A stretch of 64,000 nt of DNA from Kryptolebias marmoratus (lineage: Eukaryota > Chordata > Actinopteri > Cyprinodontiformes > Rivulidae), in NCBI RefSeq assembly GCF_001649575.2, contig NC_051440.1, positions 24,455,813-24,519,812 of the forward strand, written 5' to 3'. The position numbers were made by a program, and so were the translations under genes. Numbering within the stretch: the stretch's first letter is position 1; each line of letters starts with the position of its first letter. Shown here piece after piece: positions 35,677 to 49,575 of this stretch. The notes beneath the pieces are model-generated. The model made no database searches and had not been told where the DNA came from. It saw nothing but the letters and a program-made list of their open reading frames with translations.

Positions 35677-37315
35677 TTGATTTTAACAGATTCCCAAACC
35701 CTACATTCTGACACATGAATCGTGAACAAATGTTAAGTTTCAATTTATAGGTTGCAAAGTGTCTGTTTAGGTGTCTAAACCTCTAAGGCTTTCTGAATAT
35801 ATTCTAAAAGCTTCTCTAAAAATATAAAACCCAAACACAAACATAAAGTAACATCTAAGGTATGAAATATCATGAATATGTAGAGCTTTGGATAGTTACA
35901 AAAAACCAGCACCTTGTAGGTGACTCTGGGGTAAAGAAAATGTTAGTAGGAATCTTTTATAAAACCAAAGTGAAGCTAAAATAAAAGAACTGATGCTGTT
36001 TCAGCCTCAGGTTGGGGAACCCTTTTGTAAAAGGGTTGACAGGGATGAGTTTGATTCACAACAAACACTTTCTGACCCAGTTATAAAGCATTTTTCATAA
36101 AAGACCCAAAGAAAGGAGATTAGGAAGGTATTTCTAGCCTCATGATTGTGTTATTCCTGACTTTCAAAAAGAAATCTCACTTGTGGAGAAACCACCCAGG
36201 GAAAGAACCCTGAATGTTTTCATCCAAACAGAGCCATCAGCACTGCCTTTTTAAATTTATCGTCGATGATGCTTTCAGATAATTTATGAAAGATTTCTTA
36301 ATCAAAAGAGAACATTTTTCATTCCACGCTGGATTAAAGCTACAAATCTTTAACAGATAAAATTTAATTTAACCACAAGTTTTTGAAAAACAGGGTTATT
36401 TATTAAGATGTTAGATGAATAATTTTCAAACGTACTTTAGGAATAATAAAATGTGTAAGATGCATCGCAGGTATCAACAAAATGGGTGCAGTTTTAGGCT
36501 CAAGGAAATTATTTCTGCAGACAAAGCCCCGGAGGCAAAGAGTTTAATGTAGCATAAAGACGTGAAATGGGGCACATCGATTGCTCGGCTTCTGACTGGA
36601 ATCTGACAACCTTCTTCCTGACCAGCTTAAAGGGTCAGGATGAATTTTTCTGGTCCACGAGTTCTGGCTGTCAGAAATGATAGCTTTTTCCCTCTGTTAC
36701 CTAAAGAAATCACATCTTTAATGTGGAAGTTTTTAGTGATTGAGGACAACTTTAAATATCTGTGACCTGCTGAATCACTGTTGCTCAGTAAGGAATGGGT
36801 TTCTAAAAGAAAACAAATTTTTAATAGAGGATGGTTCTCCAGATTATAAGAATTTATTGTCTGCAGCTTAAATATATTTCAAGTGCAACCATCAGCTTTG
36901 AGTGGCCTACAATGATTTAATGGTTTAACTGTTATAATCACTAATTTATAATTTGTTTCTGTGTCACAACAATCCTAAGAATTCTCACTTTTATTCACAC
37001 ATTTTAAGTTAGTTACAGGAACATTTTATCCACTGCATTATTCATTATTAATTCACAGGTTAAATACAAAAACCCAGCAAAATGACAATGTTTGCATCAG
37101 GTGTGCAGTATCCACTCTTCAGTCAGTCAACCTGGTTGGTTTCCAGACCTTTGTCACTGTGTAGGCCTGTTGTTTAGCTTTTAATTCATTTATTTATTTG
37201 TTTTGAATAATTGAATCCTTCTCTTTATCTTTAAGCTGCATAAGTCTGTATCCTTGGGTCCATCTCAATTAAAAGCTGATAGAAAATAATAATTGCTGTA
37301 CATCCACAATGGATT

Positions 37316-37608
37316 TACTATTGGAGCCAACATCATATGACATGACTGCCACCACCGGTTCATCTTAAAGACAAAAATTCCTATAGCTCAGTCAAAGTTA
37401 CAGATATTGAGCTAAGGTTTGGTATGTTAGTAGCTGAGAGCCATTCACAACAGATACTTTGAGAGTGACACCTGGCAATATTGCATGAGGTCACACATAA
37501 TGTTATTTTTAAGGAGGCAACCTAAAATTATCTTATTCTGAAACTCTTCCATGATTAATGTTGGGCGGTATGCATCCTTTTAATGAATGCTAGGCCTTTA
37601 TTCTTTCT
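37316..37608 (+). repeat. Hairpin-ended dispersed repeat, 3' two thirds
   Basis: 'TATAGCTCAGTCAAAGTTAC', 'GATATTGAGCTAAGGTTTGG', 'GTTAGTAGCTGAGAGCCATT', 'CATAATGTTATTTTTAAGG', and end 'GTATGCATCC', then 'GAATGCTAGGCCTTTA'. The hairpin is partly decayed. Confidence 0.65.
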
Positions 37609-37778
37609 AATGAATTAACTCCTCTCAGGTAAATGGTTGGTAAAGTTCATCTGAAGTAAAAGAAAAATACAGAAAGATTGTCAACAAAGACAGGAAAAAA
37701 CCCCAGGCTCCCATAGGTGGAGGCTGTTGGCATGGAGTCCTTGAGAAAGAGTGCAGCAAAACACAATCAGCTCAGGCG

Positions 37779-37786
37779 TGACGTCA
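37779..37786. promoter_or_regulatory. Isolated perfect CRE palindrome
   Basis: TGACGTCA lies within a locally GC-richer 230-bp stretch (37,720-37,950) that also holds a 76-codon open frame. No TATA box, splice signal or recognisable protein accompanies it, so this may be chance. Confidence 0.2.
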
Positions 37787-38364
37787 AAAGCAGCTCACAA
37801 ACTAAGTGCTGCGTTTGGAAAGTCCCTCAAGCACAGCTCAGACTCTTGATTAGGCAACCTGCAAGACACGAACATGCCCCCGGGAACGTGCACCTGCGGT
37901 CGACGAGCAATAACAATATCACTGCAAGTGAGACGGAAAGTTACTGATTAGATCCTGCAGCCCGTACTGATGTTTGGTTACGTAGGAGATGTTTATGTCA
38001 GCTAAAGCAGAACACTGCAACCCAGTGCACAATTTCCAAGAACACAGATGCAGTTTGCTTGTTGATTGGTCTTTGGCATAAAAAACGACCCGTTTATGCT
38101 GAATTATCTATCAGTCCACTGCAATTACGGCCACTTCCTGGTGCCAGAATAAAGGTTTCACTCAGACAAAGCAGCCCAAATACTGATCTATTTTCACTGA
38201 TCAGCATTCAGTTAAAAAACAAACAGATCATGTTTTCAAATGCAAAATGAAAGTGCCTTAAACTTCTATTTTTTCTTCAGCAGTTTGGTTTGATTTTAGA
38301 TGTTTTTATTTTTTACATGCTGCTAAAGGCAAACACGGATGATAATGTTTTTGTCTAAGTCTGT

Positions 38365-38735
38365 ATGTGTTCTGTCTCATAAACCACTGAATTAATTTAA
38401 CAAAATCACTGGATGTACATCTATCTACAACTGGAGTCAACCCAATTCAAGATGGTCACCACAGCTAATTGACCTCAGAAAACTCATAAATGTCTATAAC
38501 GTAAGTCAGATTTACTAAGATTGAGCTAAAGTCTCATGTGGTAGTAGCTGAGAGTCCTTTTCAGGACATACTCTGAGCTCTAACAGATCTTGCAATATTG
38601 CATTAGATCATGCATAATGTTATTTTTAAGGTTTGACCAAAATGACTATAACTTCATCATAAGACAATCTTAGATTAACACTATGGCATAAAAGGTGGTG
38701 GGCAATATGCATTCCTTCAAGAAAAGCTAGTTTTT
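38365..38735 (+). repeat. Hairpin-ended dispersed repeat, near-complete copy
   Basis: The longest readable copy: 'CTCATAAACCACTGAATT', 'AATCACTGGATGTACATCTA', 'GGAGTCAACCCAATTCAAGA', 'CCACAGCTAATTGACCTCAG', 'GTGGTAGTAGCTGAGAGTCC', 'CATAATGTTATTTTTAAGG', 'AAAGGTGGTGGGCAATATGC', then a damaged hairpin. About 370 bp, no coding capacity. Confidence 0.7.
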
Positions 38736-41218
38736 AAATTTTCTTTAGAGTTAAATCAGATCTGCCTTTCATATTAAAGAGAGTAAGTGTTGTCACATTC
38801 CTTTAAATACTGTATACCTGCATCATTTAAATGCAATGCAGATAGTCAGTGCTACTAAGCACTGAAGTTTATTGCTAATTTTACATTTCTTACTCACCAT
38901 TACTTATATTCTTGATATAGACGGTCTTCTTTTTCCATCTGCACCGCTCTTATTCGGCTTGCTGTTAGTCTGCTTCATTAATGTGGCTCCACATCCTTTA
39001 AAAGGAAAAAAAGCTCCCTGTACGTATTGTTGCCATTTGATTCCAGAGTCATACTGAGCTGGAAAAAAGGGCAGCTATGTTTGCTGCTCATTTCACTCAG
39101 AATGAGTTGCAAAGGCCTTTCAGTCTTTATGGGATGATTTCACTAAATTAATAGATTTTTGTAACTTAGAGGGGGAAAAAAAATCAAAATTTTATTTTGA
39201 ATAATTTAAAGCTGCTCATTGCAAGTTACGGAATCAGACATAAAGAAGGTTATCCCAAACTGAATCAAATGGTGCAGTTTGAAAGAGTTTAATCCAATAG
39301 TTTTTTTAGATATATTGACATAAAGCACTCAGCTGAATCCAGTAAAAACCAAGTGGAAGCTTGAGTCATGTGGTTGACCTACATTAGACTGGCCCTAGTC
39401 CGTGTAGATAAATAAGCACGGAGGAGCTGGACAAGCGTAGAAACTAATAGCAGACGTTAAGGTGGAAATATAAAAGTGAATCTGCTGCCAAATGTGAAAG
39501 AGAAGAAGTCAAGAATAAATATCCAGGGTTGAGCAGGGCTCAGCATTTAAACACTTTGACTATTTACTGCCATAAACAGTAACGTTTGCTATGAGAAGTC
39601 TGCAGTCTGGGATAAGATAAGTAATAATAACCATAAATAACAATGGACATTTCTGGCTTGCGGGCCTTGAGTTTGATACATGTGGTTTAGACTAAGTGAA
39701 GAGTGAACATGTTTTAAAAAGATTCAGGGTTGAACAGATTTAAAAGAACAAATGAAATAAAATGGAGAGCAAGAAAGACTACTTTTCTACAAGCAACACA
39801 AGGTCATGAAGAGGGTGCACACAATAAATGTTCACAATGTTTTCATGGAAGATGTTCAGGATTTAAGAGCTCATCGTAAATTTCAGGATTCCAGGAACTA
39901 TCGTAGATGTATTCTTTGCAGCCCATTAACCTTTTTTACCAGGTAGATCTGCGTTTCAAAGAAATCTGGCAACCATTTCTGTTAATCTGCCTGCTGCTGA
40001 ATGGAACCTTTTTTTTTTTTTTAGCGTCCCGGTAAAGTTAGATTCAGAGGGAAAACTTGGTAGAATGAAAATCATCCTTTTTATTATCATATTTATCACC
40101 TCCTCCAGGTTTTAATCACAACAGTGCTCACATCTGTGCTAACCAGGGAACTCGGCAGTGACAGAAGGAGGAAATGAGAGCTGAACTTGCTGCTGAATAT
40201 TTCCTCTGACTTGCTGAAGTTAGTGCCAAGAGACTCTAGAAAGCAATCAGTTTGCACACCTCTGCAGAAAGGGCAACATACTCTGAACTCATTACACCCA
40301 CCTTTTAGGTGGGTTGTTCAAGAATTGCACTTTTGCAGATTGTATTATAAATGAGGAAATATTCTTAGTCATCCTCACTTGAGAGATGGCAGCTTCAGTT
40401 TGGACAGAATATTGGGAACAACTGGACAGAATATTGGGAAGCCTTGTAAAGTCAATCATGTGCAGGATAAATCTTGAAAAATCTGACAATCTAGTACATC
40501 TAAAATATTATCGGTATAATTATTGAAAATATCCATAAGTTAACAACAAATGGGAAAAACCTTAGATGATGGTCACCTGAAAAGGTGATCTTAGATTTTA
40601 CTTGAATGGCACAAAATCTGCTTCTCATATTCTCAATGCACAGTTTTCTGAACTATCTGACTGGATTGTGATTGCTAAAGATTTAAGTTTGACTCAATGT
40701 TGTGAGAAAATGCACAAACTTTCAGTTGCAGTCTCATGAAATTCTGAGTATTTGCAACAAAGCGACCAGCAAGCCATGCAGCAATTTTTGAAAATCTTCT
40801 TGACCGTGCACAAAGCTCACCTCTGCCCACAATGGACCCGCCTTGGCCCAGTTTGTAACAAACTTGGCAGCCAACCCCAAGTTTATGATTCTGCTGGAGG
40901 ACACTTTTGAAGTTAGAGAGGTTTAAACCCTTTTCAGATTAAATTTGATTTATTATCAGTGTGTTTTTTTTACACCTGGACATCTCTTTTGTCAAACGAG
41001 AGGCCTTGTGGAGGTGTCAAAATACAGCTCTGGTGCTCTTGAGATGGATCAGAGATGTCCGAGACGACTCTGTGACTGTTTTCAGAGAAGATTTGTCACA
41101 TAAATTTTTGAAACATGTTTAAAATTCCAGTGACAAGATTGTGAATCTATGTGACTCAAGCAGGAAAACTGAGAACCTCTGTGAATGTTGTGACACATTC
41201 TGGAGTTTCCCTCACAGA

Positions 41219-41290
41219 TGTTGAGATTTCACCTTTAGGAAGCAGAGCCCTGCGATGTCTTTACACCTGCCTGCATCTATGGACTCAACA
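41219..41290 (+). other. Candidate internal exon, plus strand
   Basis: The donor AACA|GTAAGT is a perfect consensus. Two acceptors fit: TTTCCCTCACAG (exon from 41,219) or TTTCACCTTTAG (from 41,239). From 41,219 one frame reads VEISPLEAEPCDVFTPACIY; the alternative from 41,239 reads SRALRCLYTCLHLWTQ. Neither is recognised. It could be a chance splice-site pair. Confidence 0.2.
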
Positions 41291-44200
41291 GTAAGTACTG
41301 TTAAAGTGATGGCTGCCATTACTGCTCCAGTTAAGACGCTGTTTGAAGGCAGCAGAGGACATTTTCTCACCACTTCCATCGTTGCCTCATTACTGAGCTC
41401 AGAAATGTGCCACAGATCCTGGGCTCTCAGCTCTTTAGTGTTTTTTGTCTGGTTGGAGGTATTTTAGCTGATTTACTGAGTCAGGGACATTGCTATGGAG
41501 ACAAGTTTCATTCAAAACAAAATAGTCTCTTACTTTGTGCAACTGCAGCTATAATTTATCGATTCTGTCAAGGAGCTGACATTGGGAAGAAAAAAAAAAC
41601 GACGATGTGAATGAGTTTTTGTAGGTTGGCTTTAAGTTTACCTGAGCTGTTAGTACTTTTGCTCTCCTTTTGTTTCCTAACAAACCACCTCCAGTGCCTC
41701 TTGCATCAATAAGAGACTTATTAACAATAAGTTCTTTAAAACAGAGACATTTCAGAGGCCTGGTGTTAACCATGATCCACAGGAGATGAATGAATTCATG
41801 TTTCTTCTAATTTGAGCATCTTCAATAAATAACTTGATGTCAGCTGAGTGATAGTAATTACTGCAGCACTCTATCTTTGGAAAACCTCTTAACTTAATCC
41901 AGGTTATTATTGGTCAAACAGTGTATTTTTGTTGTTTAATATGATGCTTAAATACGAAAGTCTGAACTTTGAACTATTCTGTAAACACTGTAGTATCGAA
42001 CATTTAGGACATTTGGACCCATGCAAAACAGACCAGAGGATTTCTATTTGATAGTCATATTACAGAATTATCAATATTGTATATTACTATATATTGTTTT
42101 AAATCAATCTAGCCAAAAACAACTGCGTTACAAGTTTAGAATATTGAGATTTACTAAATCAATTCAGGCACAGGAGTGATAAAAGTTTAAGTTGTTATTT
42201 ATTATTATTTAGCTAGTAACATTTTCTCATAGGAGTATTTGACACCTCTAGACTTTTATTTGCCGACGTTTGCAGTAAGGAAAGTATTTGAAAATACTTA
42301 ACAACACAAACTTTAGACACATGTACCAGGAAGGGAAGAACTATCGTTCACATCCCATCCCATGCTGAGACTGAGAGCAGAAACTGGACCAGCAGACATT
42401 GATAAAATGTCAAAAAAGAATGCAGATCTCAAAAACTCTTTTCAGAACGCAAAGATACAGAAAATGAGCAAATGCAGTTAGTAAGATAAAAAACATGTTG
42501 CAGACTGAATGTGTGATATTTCAGTTTCTAACACAGAGAAATTGATTTTAGATCTGACAGCAGTTTCTGTTTTTGTTCTGTCAATAATCTGACCTTTGAG
42601 TTTCAGAGCACCAACACCTCCAAAAACTGAACATATATTCAGCATGTTCGTGACATAATTATTGAAGCCTATAAATGCCCCTCTTAGAGAATATTTCCAT
42701 GTCAGTTTGGTGGTTTAAATACAACATATTGATCATATAAAGCAGCTCTGTGTGTTAATGTTTGTGAACAACTTACCATCCAGGGAAACAGACTCAGATC
42801 TGTGCCACAAAGTTTAAGGTTTTCTCTTTTCTATGCATAAACTTGTCAGCACACAGTCTGAAAATAGCTGCATTCTGTTATTTAACAGATTTTTGCCCCT
42901 GATATCTGTTGTTACACACAAAATATAAGAAAAGGCTGAAACATATGAGTGTCAGTAGAATATAAGTATCGGGATAAGTTGTTGGATTGCAATAAAAATG
43001 TAAATATTACAGAATAATATGAACATATAATAACAGAAATAGTATATAGACATATATAATATAGAAATAAAGTCTGGCTCTTATTCAGTCGTCTTTAATA
43101 AAATCTTATTTTTATCACTGCTGCCAACACAAAATCACATTCTTCAAGTCTTTTATCTTTAATTACACAAGAAGGATTTCCAGTTCCTTTGGAGATGCCT
43201 CAGTTTTTGAATTATTGGATTAATGGTTCAGAATATTTAAAGTGGTGTTCTCTGGAGTTATCAGTAATCAATATCTCTCCTGCATCAGAAGTCAGTCAGA
43301 GTTATTAGATTAAAATATCAGGGAGAAGGTGTTTTTGAAGGAGAGGAGCTGATGGTTTGAAACAACTCCAACCTGAAATAATTCAAGCAGCTCATGAAAA
43401 CGTTCATTTCAACCTTTTTGTGATAAATTTGTGTTTCAGATGTAAATCAGTTTGATGTAGGTAATTTTTATGTTTTACTTTTGGTCAAATCGTTTGCTGA
43501 AATGTTTGTGTTTCAGCAGAAAATTCCAGTTTAAGCAGTTTTCCCGTCTTCACTGCAAATGCTGCAAATGAATGATGTTAAACATGTAAGGATGTTGATC
43601 AGATCATCACGTCTGTTAGCCTGTTAGTTACTTCATTAATCCAACTTCAAGCCATACAGGCTGGTCTTTTTTTTAATCAAATATTAAAAATAACTTTAGA
43701 GCTAATTGCTGAGAAGAAAAGATATCACAGATTATAATTCCCTGATAAAAACAAAGTTGAAGACAATAAAAGATTCTATTTTTTTTTCCTTAAAAAATCA
43801 ATAAATCACAATATCTTACAAATTGGACTATTTTTATGTTCACATACCATATTTTTTTGAAAGTGGGATAGTTATTTTATTATTAATCAGATATATAGAA
43901 AGGACTCACCAAAGCCTGCAAAGTTCAGTGTTTAAATTTTATCAAAGGGGATATAAATGTTAAAATGTTTTTTATTATTATTATTCTTTACATGACTATG
44001 GTCTTTATTCCTAACATGTAAAATTCCCAATAAATGTCAACAGTTTATTATAGATTTTCAGTTGTATAATATAACAATCAATCATTTTTATATGATGTAT
44101 TTATATAAGATTTAATGAGTTGTTTTATCTTTACTTTAAGGGTTTTCCAGCCCTGATTGATTGAGTACATTTTGTGGCTCTGGACAAACTTTCTTTAGTT

Positions 44201-44499
44201 ATTAGAGGACCAAAAATGGCTCTTTTGATTGTTAAGTCTGCAAATCCCTGAACTGCATAATGAAAAGTAGCCATGATATCCATTACTGCAATAAAACATA
44301 CAAGTGATGTCTGAGAGCATCAATTATTCTGTTTTTGTCTTTGTTTTTTTTTAGCAGTCACTCTTTAGCAACAATAAAAGCTTGTTTTGCTGTTTAAAAG
44401 GAGAAAAGGAACTGAACAAATTAAAATTTTCGTACGACGGGTTGCTAACAGAATAAGAAATTCACACTTTCAGGTGTGAAGAGTCCTGGCTCACTTTAA

Positions 44500-45070
44500 C
44501 TGGGGTTGTTTCTTATAGCGGCATTCAGTTCAGGCTCTTTGGCTTCATTGTTTTGAAGCAGAAAGTTAAGACTAGTTTAACTTTAGAGGTCAGAGTGCAC
44601 GTGCCAGCCAATTAAACCCACTGACTGATTATGTGTCTCATGTCCCGGCTAATTTCGTCTGCACTTCTAAAAGTCAGGTCCTCTCGGCTCAATCACAAGG
44701 CTCCCGCTCCGTCTCAAGGACAACGACGGCAATATGTCAGAAGAATTATACCTGCAGAACAAAACACCATAAAGCAGCATGAAGGATTTCTCTCCAGCGT
44801 CTGGAAGTGAGAAGAGGGTTTATTCTTCATACGTCACATTTTACCACAATCTGTTCGTCCACACACACCTTTTATTGTGCTGCGTTGTTTTGACACACAC
44901 ACACCTCTTGCTTTATAACTCACATTTCCAATTTTAATGTTAATGACAGTGCTGTCCTTGACTCCAACAAGGATTTATAATCAGAGTGCGATCATGACTC
45001 GGGGCTGTTTGGTTAAGACGGAGCAGGCGGCTTAAACTCCTGAATCCCTCCAGAACAAGGATTTCTTTTT
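44500..45070. other. Repeat-free, balanced-composition intergenic stretch
   Basis: This stretch lacks the dispersed repeats found on both sides and is less A/T-biased (for example TCGGCTCAATCACAAGGCTC and TGACTCGGGGCTGTTTGG). No open frame of note. It could be conserved non-coding DNA, which only cross-species alignment can show. Confidence 0.2.
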
Positions 45071-45834
45071 TTAAAAGAAATTAACTGTGCAGTTGTGGAG
45101 AGAGAAAAAGTTGTTTTATGTGTAAAAAATGTTTTAAATTAAAGTTATAGATACAAAATTATGGGCAAAGTGTTCAAGAAAATCAAGTAACAAACAATAA
45201 CTTGCACCAAAGTTTAGTTTCTCTACATAGACATTGTTTCTTATTTAACCTGAAGGCTTAAAAATCCATCATCCATCATCAGATGCTTCACAAACAAATT
45301 CTTCTGAAACAGCCAGGTAACAAGGGTTGTATATTGAATTCTCACATTTTGTAGCAATTTTTTGCATTTGAAATGTTCTGTCTTGCACAATAAGATGGCT
45401 TATTTTTCCTCCTCAAAAGAAAAACAGTTTTCCTCTCATACTGATGATTTCACGCACTGTTGAAATAACATCCTCCTGCTTGGCTGACAAAATTATTTTT
45501 TGTTAATTACTTTTACAAGAAACGAATCCTTCCAGGGAAAAAATGTTGCAAATTAGCATTTCTGCTACAACCACTCAACTTGTCTTAGAGAGCTGTTTTT
45601 TTATTCTCATCTATGTGATGTATTTATCCCTGTCAAATGAACTTGAATGAATGCATGAATGAGTGAAGAAAAACAACAGAATCAAGCCTTGATTTGATCT
45701 CTTGGCTATCAGCTTTCAAAGTTTCAGTTCAATAGTTTTTTATTCAGGGAAAACTCAAAAGCAAGAAACGTGCAGAAGGACGAACGTGCAACTAACAGAA
45801 AATTTACGGTAGTTTAGGATGCTTTAAGTATGCT

Positions 45835-46290
45835 CAGAGTTTGTGTTGTGTGCATGACTCTCAGCTACTACCACACCAAACTGTGGCACAGTATCTGTAA
45901 AACCGGCTAAGTTTGAGCCATTTCTGATCAGATGTGGAAGCCATCTTGGATTGGTGTGACACTGAAACCTAATCAGCTGCAGACGTACATCCAGAGACCA
46001 CTTTCCATAAGGTTCATTAAAACCTGTTCAGTGTTTTCATGAACATATTTTGCTAACAGAGAAACAGGGTTGACTCCAACAGTTATTGGCATTGTTTTAA
46101 ATAAAAATATCACACATTGTGGAGTGCTGAAAGCATGCATTGGGGATGATGCTCAGTTACTACCACACCAGATTTCAGCTTAATATCTGTAAATCTGACT
46201 GAATTATAACCATTCTTGAACTGGGTTAAGTCCAGTGATTACCTTCTGAAAGTTTCATTAGTCTGTCCAGTGGTTCAGGAGATATTTCTG
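45835..46290 (-). repeat. Hairpin-ended dispersed repeat, two tandem minus-strand copies
   Basis: Reverse-complement phrases 'CTCAGCTACTACCACACCAA', 'GCCATCTTGGATTGGTGTGA', 'CATGAACATATTTTGCTAAC', then again 'CAGTTACTACCACACCAG' and 'CTGTCCAGTGGTTCAGGAGA'. A CA microsatellite follows at about 46,303-46,325. Confidence 0.65.
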
Positions 46291-46685
46291 GTTATCTCTT
46301 CACACACATGCACACACACACACACCTTTGCCTTTTAGCAACAGGCAATAAAACGGAGAGCCAATAAAATTCAAGCATTTTTATTCTCTTATAACCAAAT
46401 ATAAACATATGATCAGGCCTACCTCTTCCACACTGTAATCTTATTTTAATGTTTATGTCAGAATAAGAACAGCAAACAACTTCAAAACTCAATATCAGAT
46501 ATTTTTTTCCACAATCCACCAGCCCCACATGAATATAAAAGCTAAAAGGCTGGTGAGAGGCATAAAACTCACACACAGACTGATATGTTTGTAAAAGAAA
46601 CACAAGGAATTTGGTTTGTTTTCTTCACATTTCCTTTAAAAGATAAGAAAATATTATTCACAGCCACTTCCTTGTTTGCCCACAG

Positions 46686-46767
46686 CAGAGCCCCATTTAA
46701 CTTCAAGTCAAACGCTATCAGGAAAAGCATCAGACACGCCGGAGAGACAGAGCCGGATCTACACCAG
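46686..46767 (+). other. Candidate internal exon, plus strand (82 nt)
   Basis: The acceptor CTTGTTTGCCCACAG has a strong pyrimidine tract and the donor is CAG|GTAGAA. The open frame between reads RAPFNFKSNAIRKSIRHAG, then ETEPDLHQ: charged and low in Leu, unlike the junk frames around it. It ends in phase 0, matching a phase 0 entry at 58,048. The family is unknown. Confidence 0.3.
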
Positions 46768-47184
46768 GTAGAAAAACTCAATCAATCACTTAGCTAACAT
46801 TCTGCACAAGAGCTGAAAGCTTGCAGAAAGACTGGTGCTGCTCCACCACCTGTTTAAACAACTATTTTTATTTGAGGGGGGGGTCACTTGTTAAGAAGAC
46901 AATAAATATATATATATTTGTTTTTGAGCAGCTTCAGATTTCAATTAATAAGAGCACAGAACATATGCATGGATTTTTAGGTCCATCTAAAGAATATATA
47001 AATATGTAAATCTACTTTTGTGAATTGTCTAGCGATCAATTTGGTTCCTGTCTGCCATGTGGAGATGATAAAACTTCTAAATTCAGCTTTTAGTTGAAGT
47101 ACTTTGATTTAAAATGTACAATATCACCTGCTAATTAAAGAAAAATGTTGTTTTTGTCCCACTGTGTGTGTTTGTCTGTACTGT

Positions 47185-47508
47185 TAGCAAAACATTCATG
47201 AACCACTGGCCAGATTATAATGAAACTCTCAGACAGGAATCACTGAATGTGGCTCTTCAATTGATTATCTTTTGGAGTCACCCCAAAAATGGCTGTAACT
47301 CAGTTCATTATACGAATATTGAGCTAAAATCTGGTGGGATTGAAGCTGAGTCATCCTCAGCACATACTTTCTGCACTAACACATAAAGGTTTACAGGGTT
47401 TTACCAGAAACAACTACTATTCTGTCCCTTCTCAGTATAAGAAGAGTTTAGTATAAAGCTCTGGCATAAAAGGTTGCAGGTGATATGCATCCCTTTAAGG
47501 AATGATAG
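47185..47508 (+). repeat. Hairpin-ended dispersed repeat
   Basis: 'TTCATGAACCACTGGCCAGA', 'TTTTGGAGTCACCCC', 'AATATTGAGCTAAAATCTGG', 'CTCTGGCATAAAAGGTTGC', then 'GATATGCATCCCTTTAAGG' at the decayed 3' hairpin. About 325 bp. Confidence 0.65.
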
Positions 47509-48564
47509 TTCTCCATCTAAAAATGAAAAATGCACATAGACTAAAGCCCTAAAGCAACAACTAGGATGTGTTTATGTCTAAACTGATCATTTGCTCCTGT
47601 CCATCTTGAAACTGTCGGGATTCTTCACTCCGAGCCACGTTCTAATTAAAAAAATGGCTTCTAAGTGACAGCGAAGTGTGTTAACATAATCACACAGGAC
47701 TTCCTCCACTCCAGACACTGCAGGGCAGATGCTGTAATTACCTCACTGTGATGGGGAATCAATGGGAGCAAGGTAATAAAGGTAAGTGGTGTCATATTTT
47801 TATTTTTTTATTTTGCAAGGGAAAAAACTTTTTTTTTGGTCACCCTAAACAAGTTGGCTGAGTGACCTTTTTCTTTTCTTTTGTGACTGATTAACTAACA
47901 GTGTCTGGCAGTCTTCCTCAGCCTCCTTACAGCTGTGAAACGTCTCCAAAATTAGGTTGCTTCCTACCTATTTGACAAATTGGAGAGGGTTATATGGATT
48001 TGATCTCTTTGCTACTTTCTGTTCCTGCCTCTCTCGGAGCCTTGAACACCTCCAGCTTTTTCTAAATTCAGCAGCCGTTGTGGGATTTTAAGTGATGCTT
48101 AAAAGCAGGGAACGCATCATTCTGCGTTGGCGTCTCCACACCTGTGAGCAGGTGCTGCAGTATTCAGCTGAAAACTGTTCTGATCATTTCCAAAGCTGCA
48201 CCTTTTCTGGCCCCTGAACAACTGAACGTCTTTGAGCTGAATCCTGTTCACTTTGCAGCTCCTCTGGTTAAAGAGGCTGATGCTCTTTTATTCATTTATT
48301 AGTTTGTGAGATTTACACAAAGGGTTTTTAAATGTTTGCATTCTGACACACCACCTGCAGACATATTAGAGACTAACAGTAAATGTTAACCTGCAGTAAC
48401 AGAAACGTTTTAACATCTGGAATGAGAGTGGAGTTTGGATGTTAACACCATTTTGGGTCAACTTGCCGTTCAATGAATACTTTCAGGTTTAGCTCAGTTT
48501 TCTGCCTGGTTACTGATTATCACAAATGGGCAACAACATTTTTGCCTGTGTTTGTGTGTGTGTG

Positions 48565-48682
48565 AAGCCGTTTTTAATGTTTGACCAAAATGGCTACAAC
48601 TGTCCCTTTTCATAATGAGATCATTTTAGTTTAAAACTCTGGCATGAAAGGCAGCGAGTGATATGTATGATATCCTCCTAGG
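48565..48682 (+). repeat. Hairpin-ended dispersed repeat, 3' fragment
   Basis: 'TTGACCAAAATGGCTACAAC', 'AGTTTAAAACTCTGGCATGA' and 'GCAGCGAGTGATATG'. The terminal hairpin is scrambled. Confidence 0.55.
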
Positions 48683-49344
48683 CTGATTTTTATAGGAACT
48701 CCAAGTGACGCAAGAAACAACTTTCATTCCTTAAACTACCATGAGAAATAACTGTTTAAGAGCTGATCAGTTTACTGAGGAGGAATATTTTCCTTTCGAC
48801 AGCAGTGCTTCAGTTTGTGACAGTTTCCTGCTTAAATATTTCAGTCAGGCTGATGTCTGCATGGTGACTGGACTGTTGCAGCTCCATTACTGCTTTCCTT
48901 TCCATTCAATCTGTTGCAGATTTGCTGATATGTTTGGATGATTCATGACCCAGTTGGTGTCAGCCTTCAGCTGTTGGACAGATGGACCCACATTAGACTG
49001 CAGAAATACTTTTACTTTCTCTGAATTACAGAGGAGTTGACAGTTGATTTAGTGAAGCAGCTTCTGTTGTGCAGCTGTAAAACATGACAAAAAATCACTC
49101 CCGATCCAAACACTGCACTTAACTCCAAGTAAAAGTTGTTTGTAAAGCTGTTCACTTATGGGAAGACTGGCAGCTGTCTTGAATGTTTTCCAGTTGGGAA
49201 TAATTCTGCACCTTGTAGCATAATGGACTCAAATTTGTTTTGAAATGGCCTCATAACTCTTCACAGATTGACAAATAGCAAGATTATTGCCTGCTTCCAA
49301 AGGCAAATGCAGCCTGATTTAGCCTCTCTGTGTGAGTTTGTTTA

Positions 49345-49575
49345 CCTGTAGTGTTAGCAAAATATCTCATGAATCAGGGGCTTGATTTGAATGAAACTTT
49401 CAGAACGTAATCATTGGGTGAACACCTACAACTAAATAACTTTTGGAGTCTACCCCTATCAAGAAAGCCGCCACAGCTAATTGATTGTTATTTCTCAACA
49501 TAAGATAATCTTAATTTAAAATAATGTCTTAAAAAGGCTGTGGGTGATATGCATTCCTTTAAGGAAAGCTAGGCC
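49345..49575 (+). repeat. Hairpin-ended dispersed repeat, internally deleted
   Basis: The 5' part ('TGTTAGCAAAATATCTCATG', 'GAAACTTTCAGAACGTAATC', 'GCCGCCACAGCTAATTGA') joins directly to the 3' part ('AAGGCTGTGGGTGATATGC', hairpin, CTAGGCCTTTA), so the middle is missing. Confidence 0.65.

Noticed and set aside
47724..47780. Short plus-strand segment with a strong donor (AAAG|GTAAGT) and open frame starting MGNQWEQ
   Set aside because: Only 57 nt, weak acceptor and no recognised partner exon. Not enough to list as a feature.
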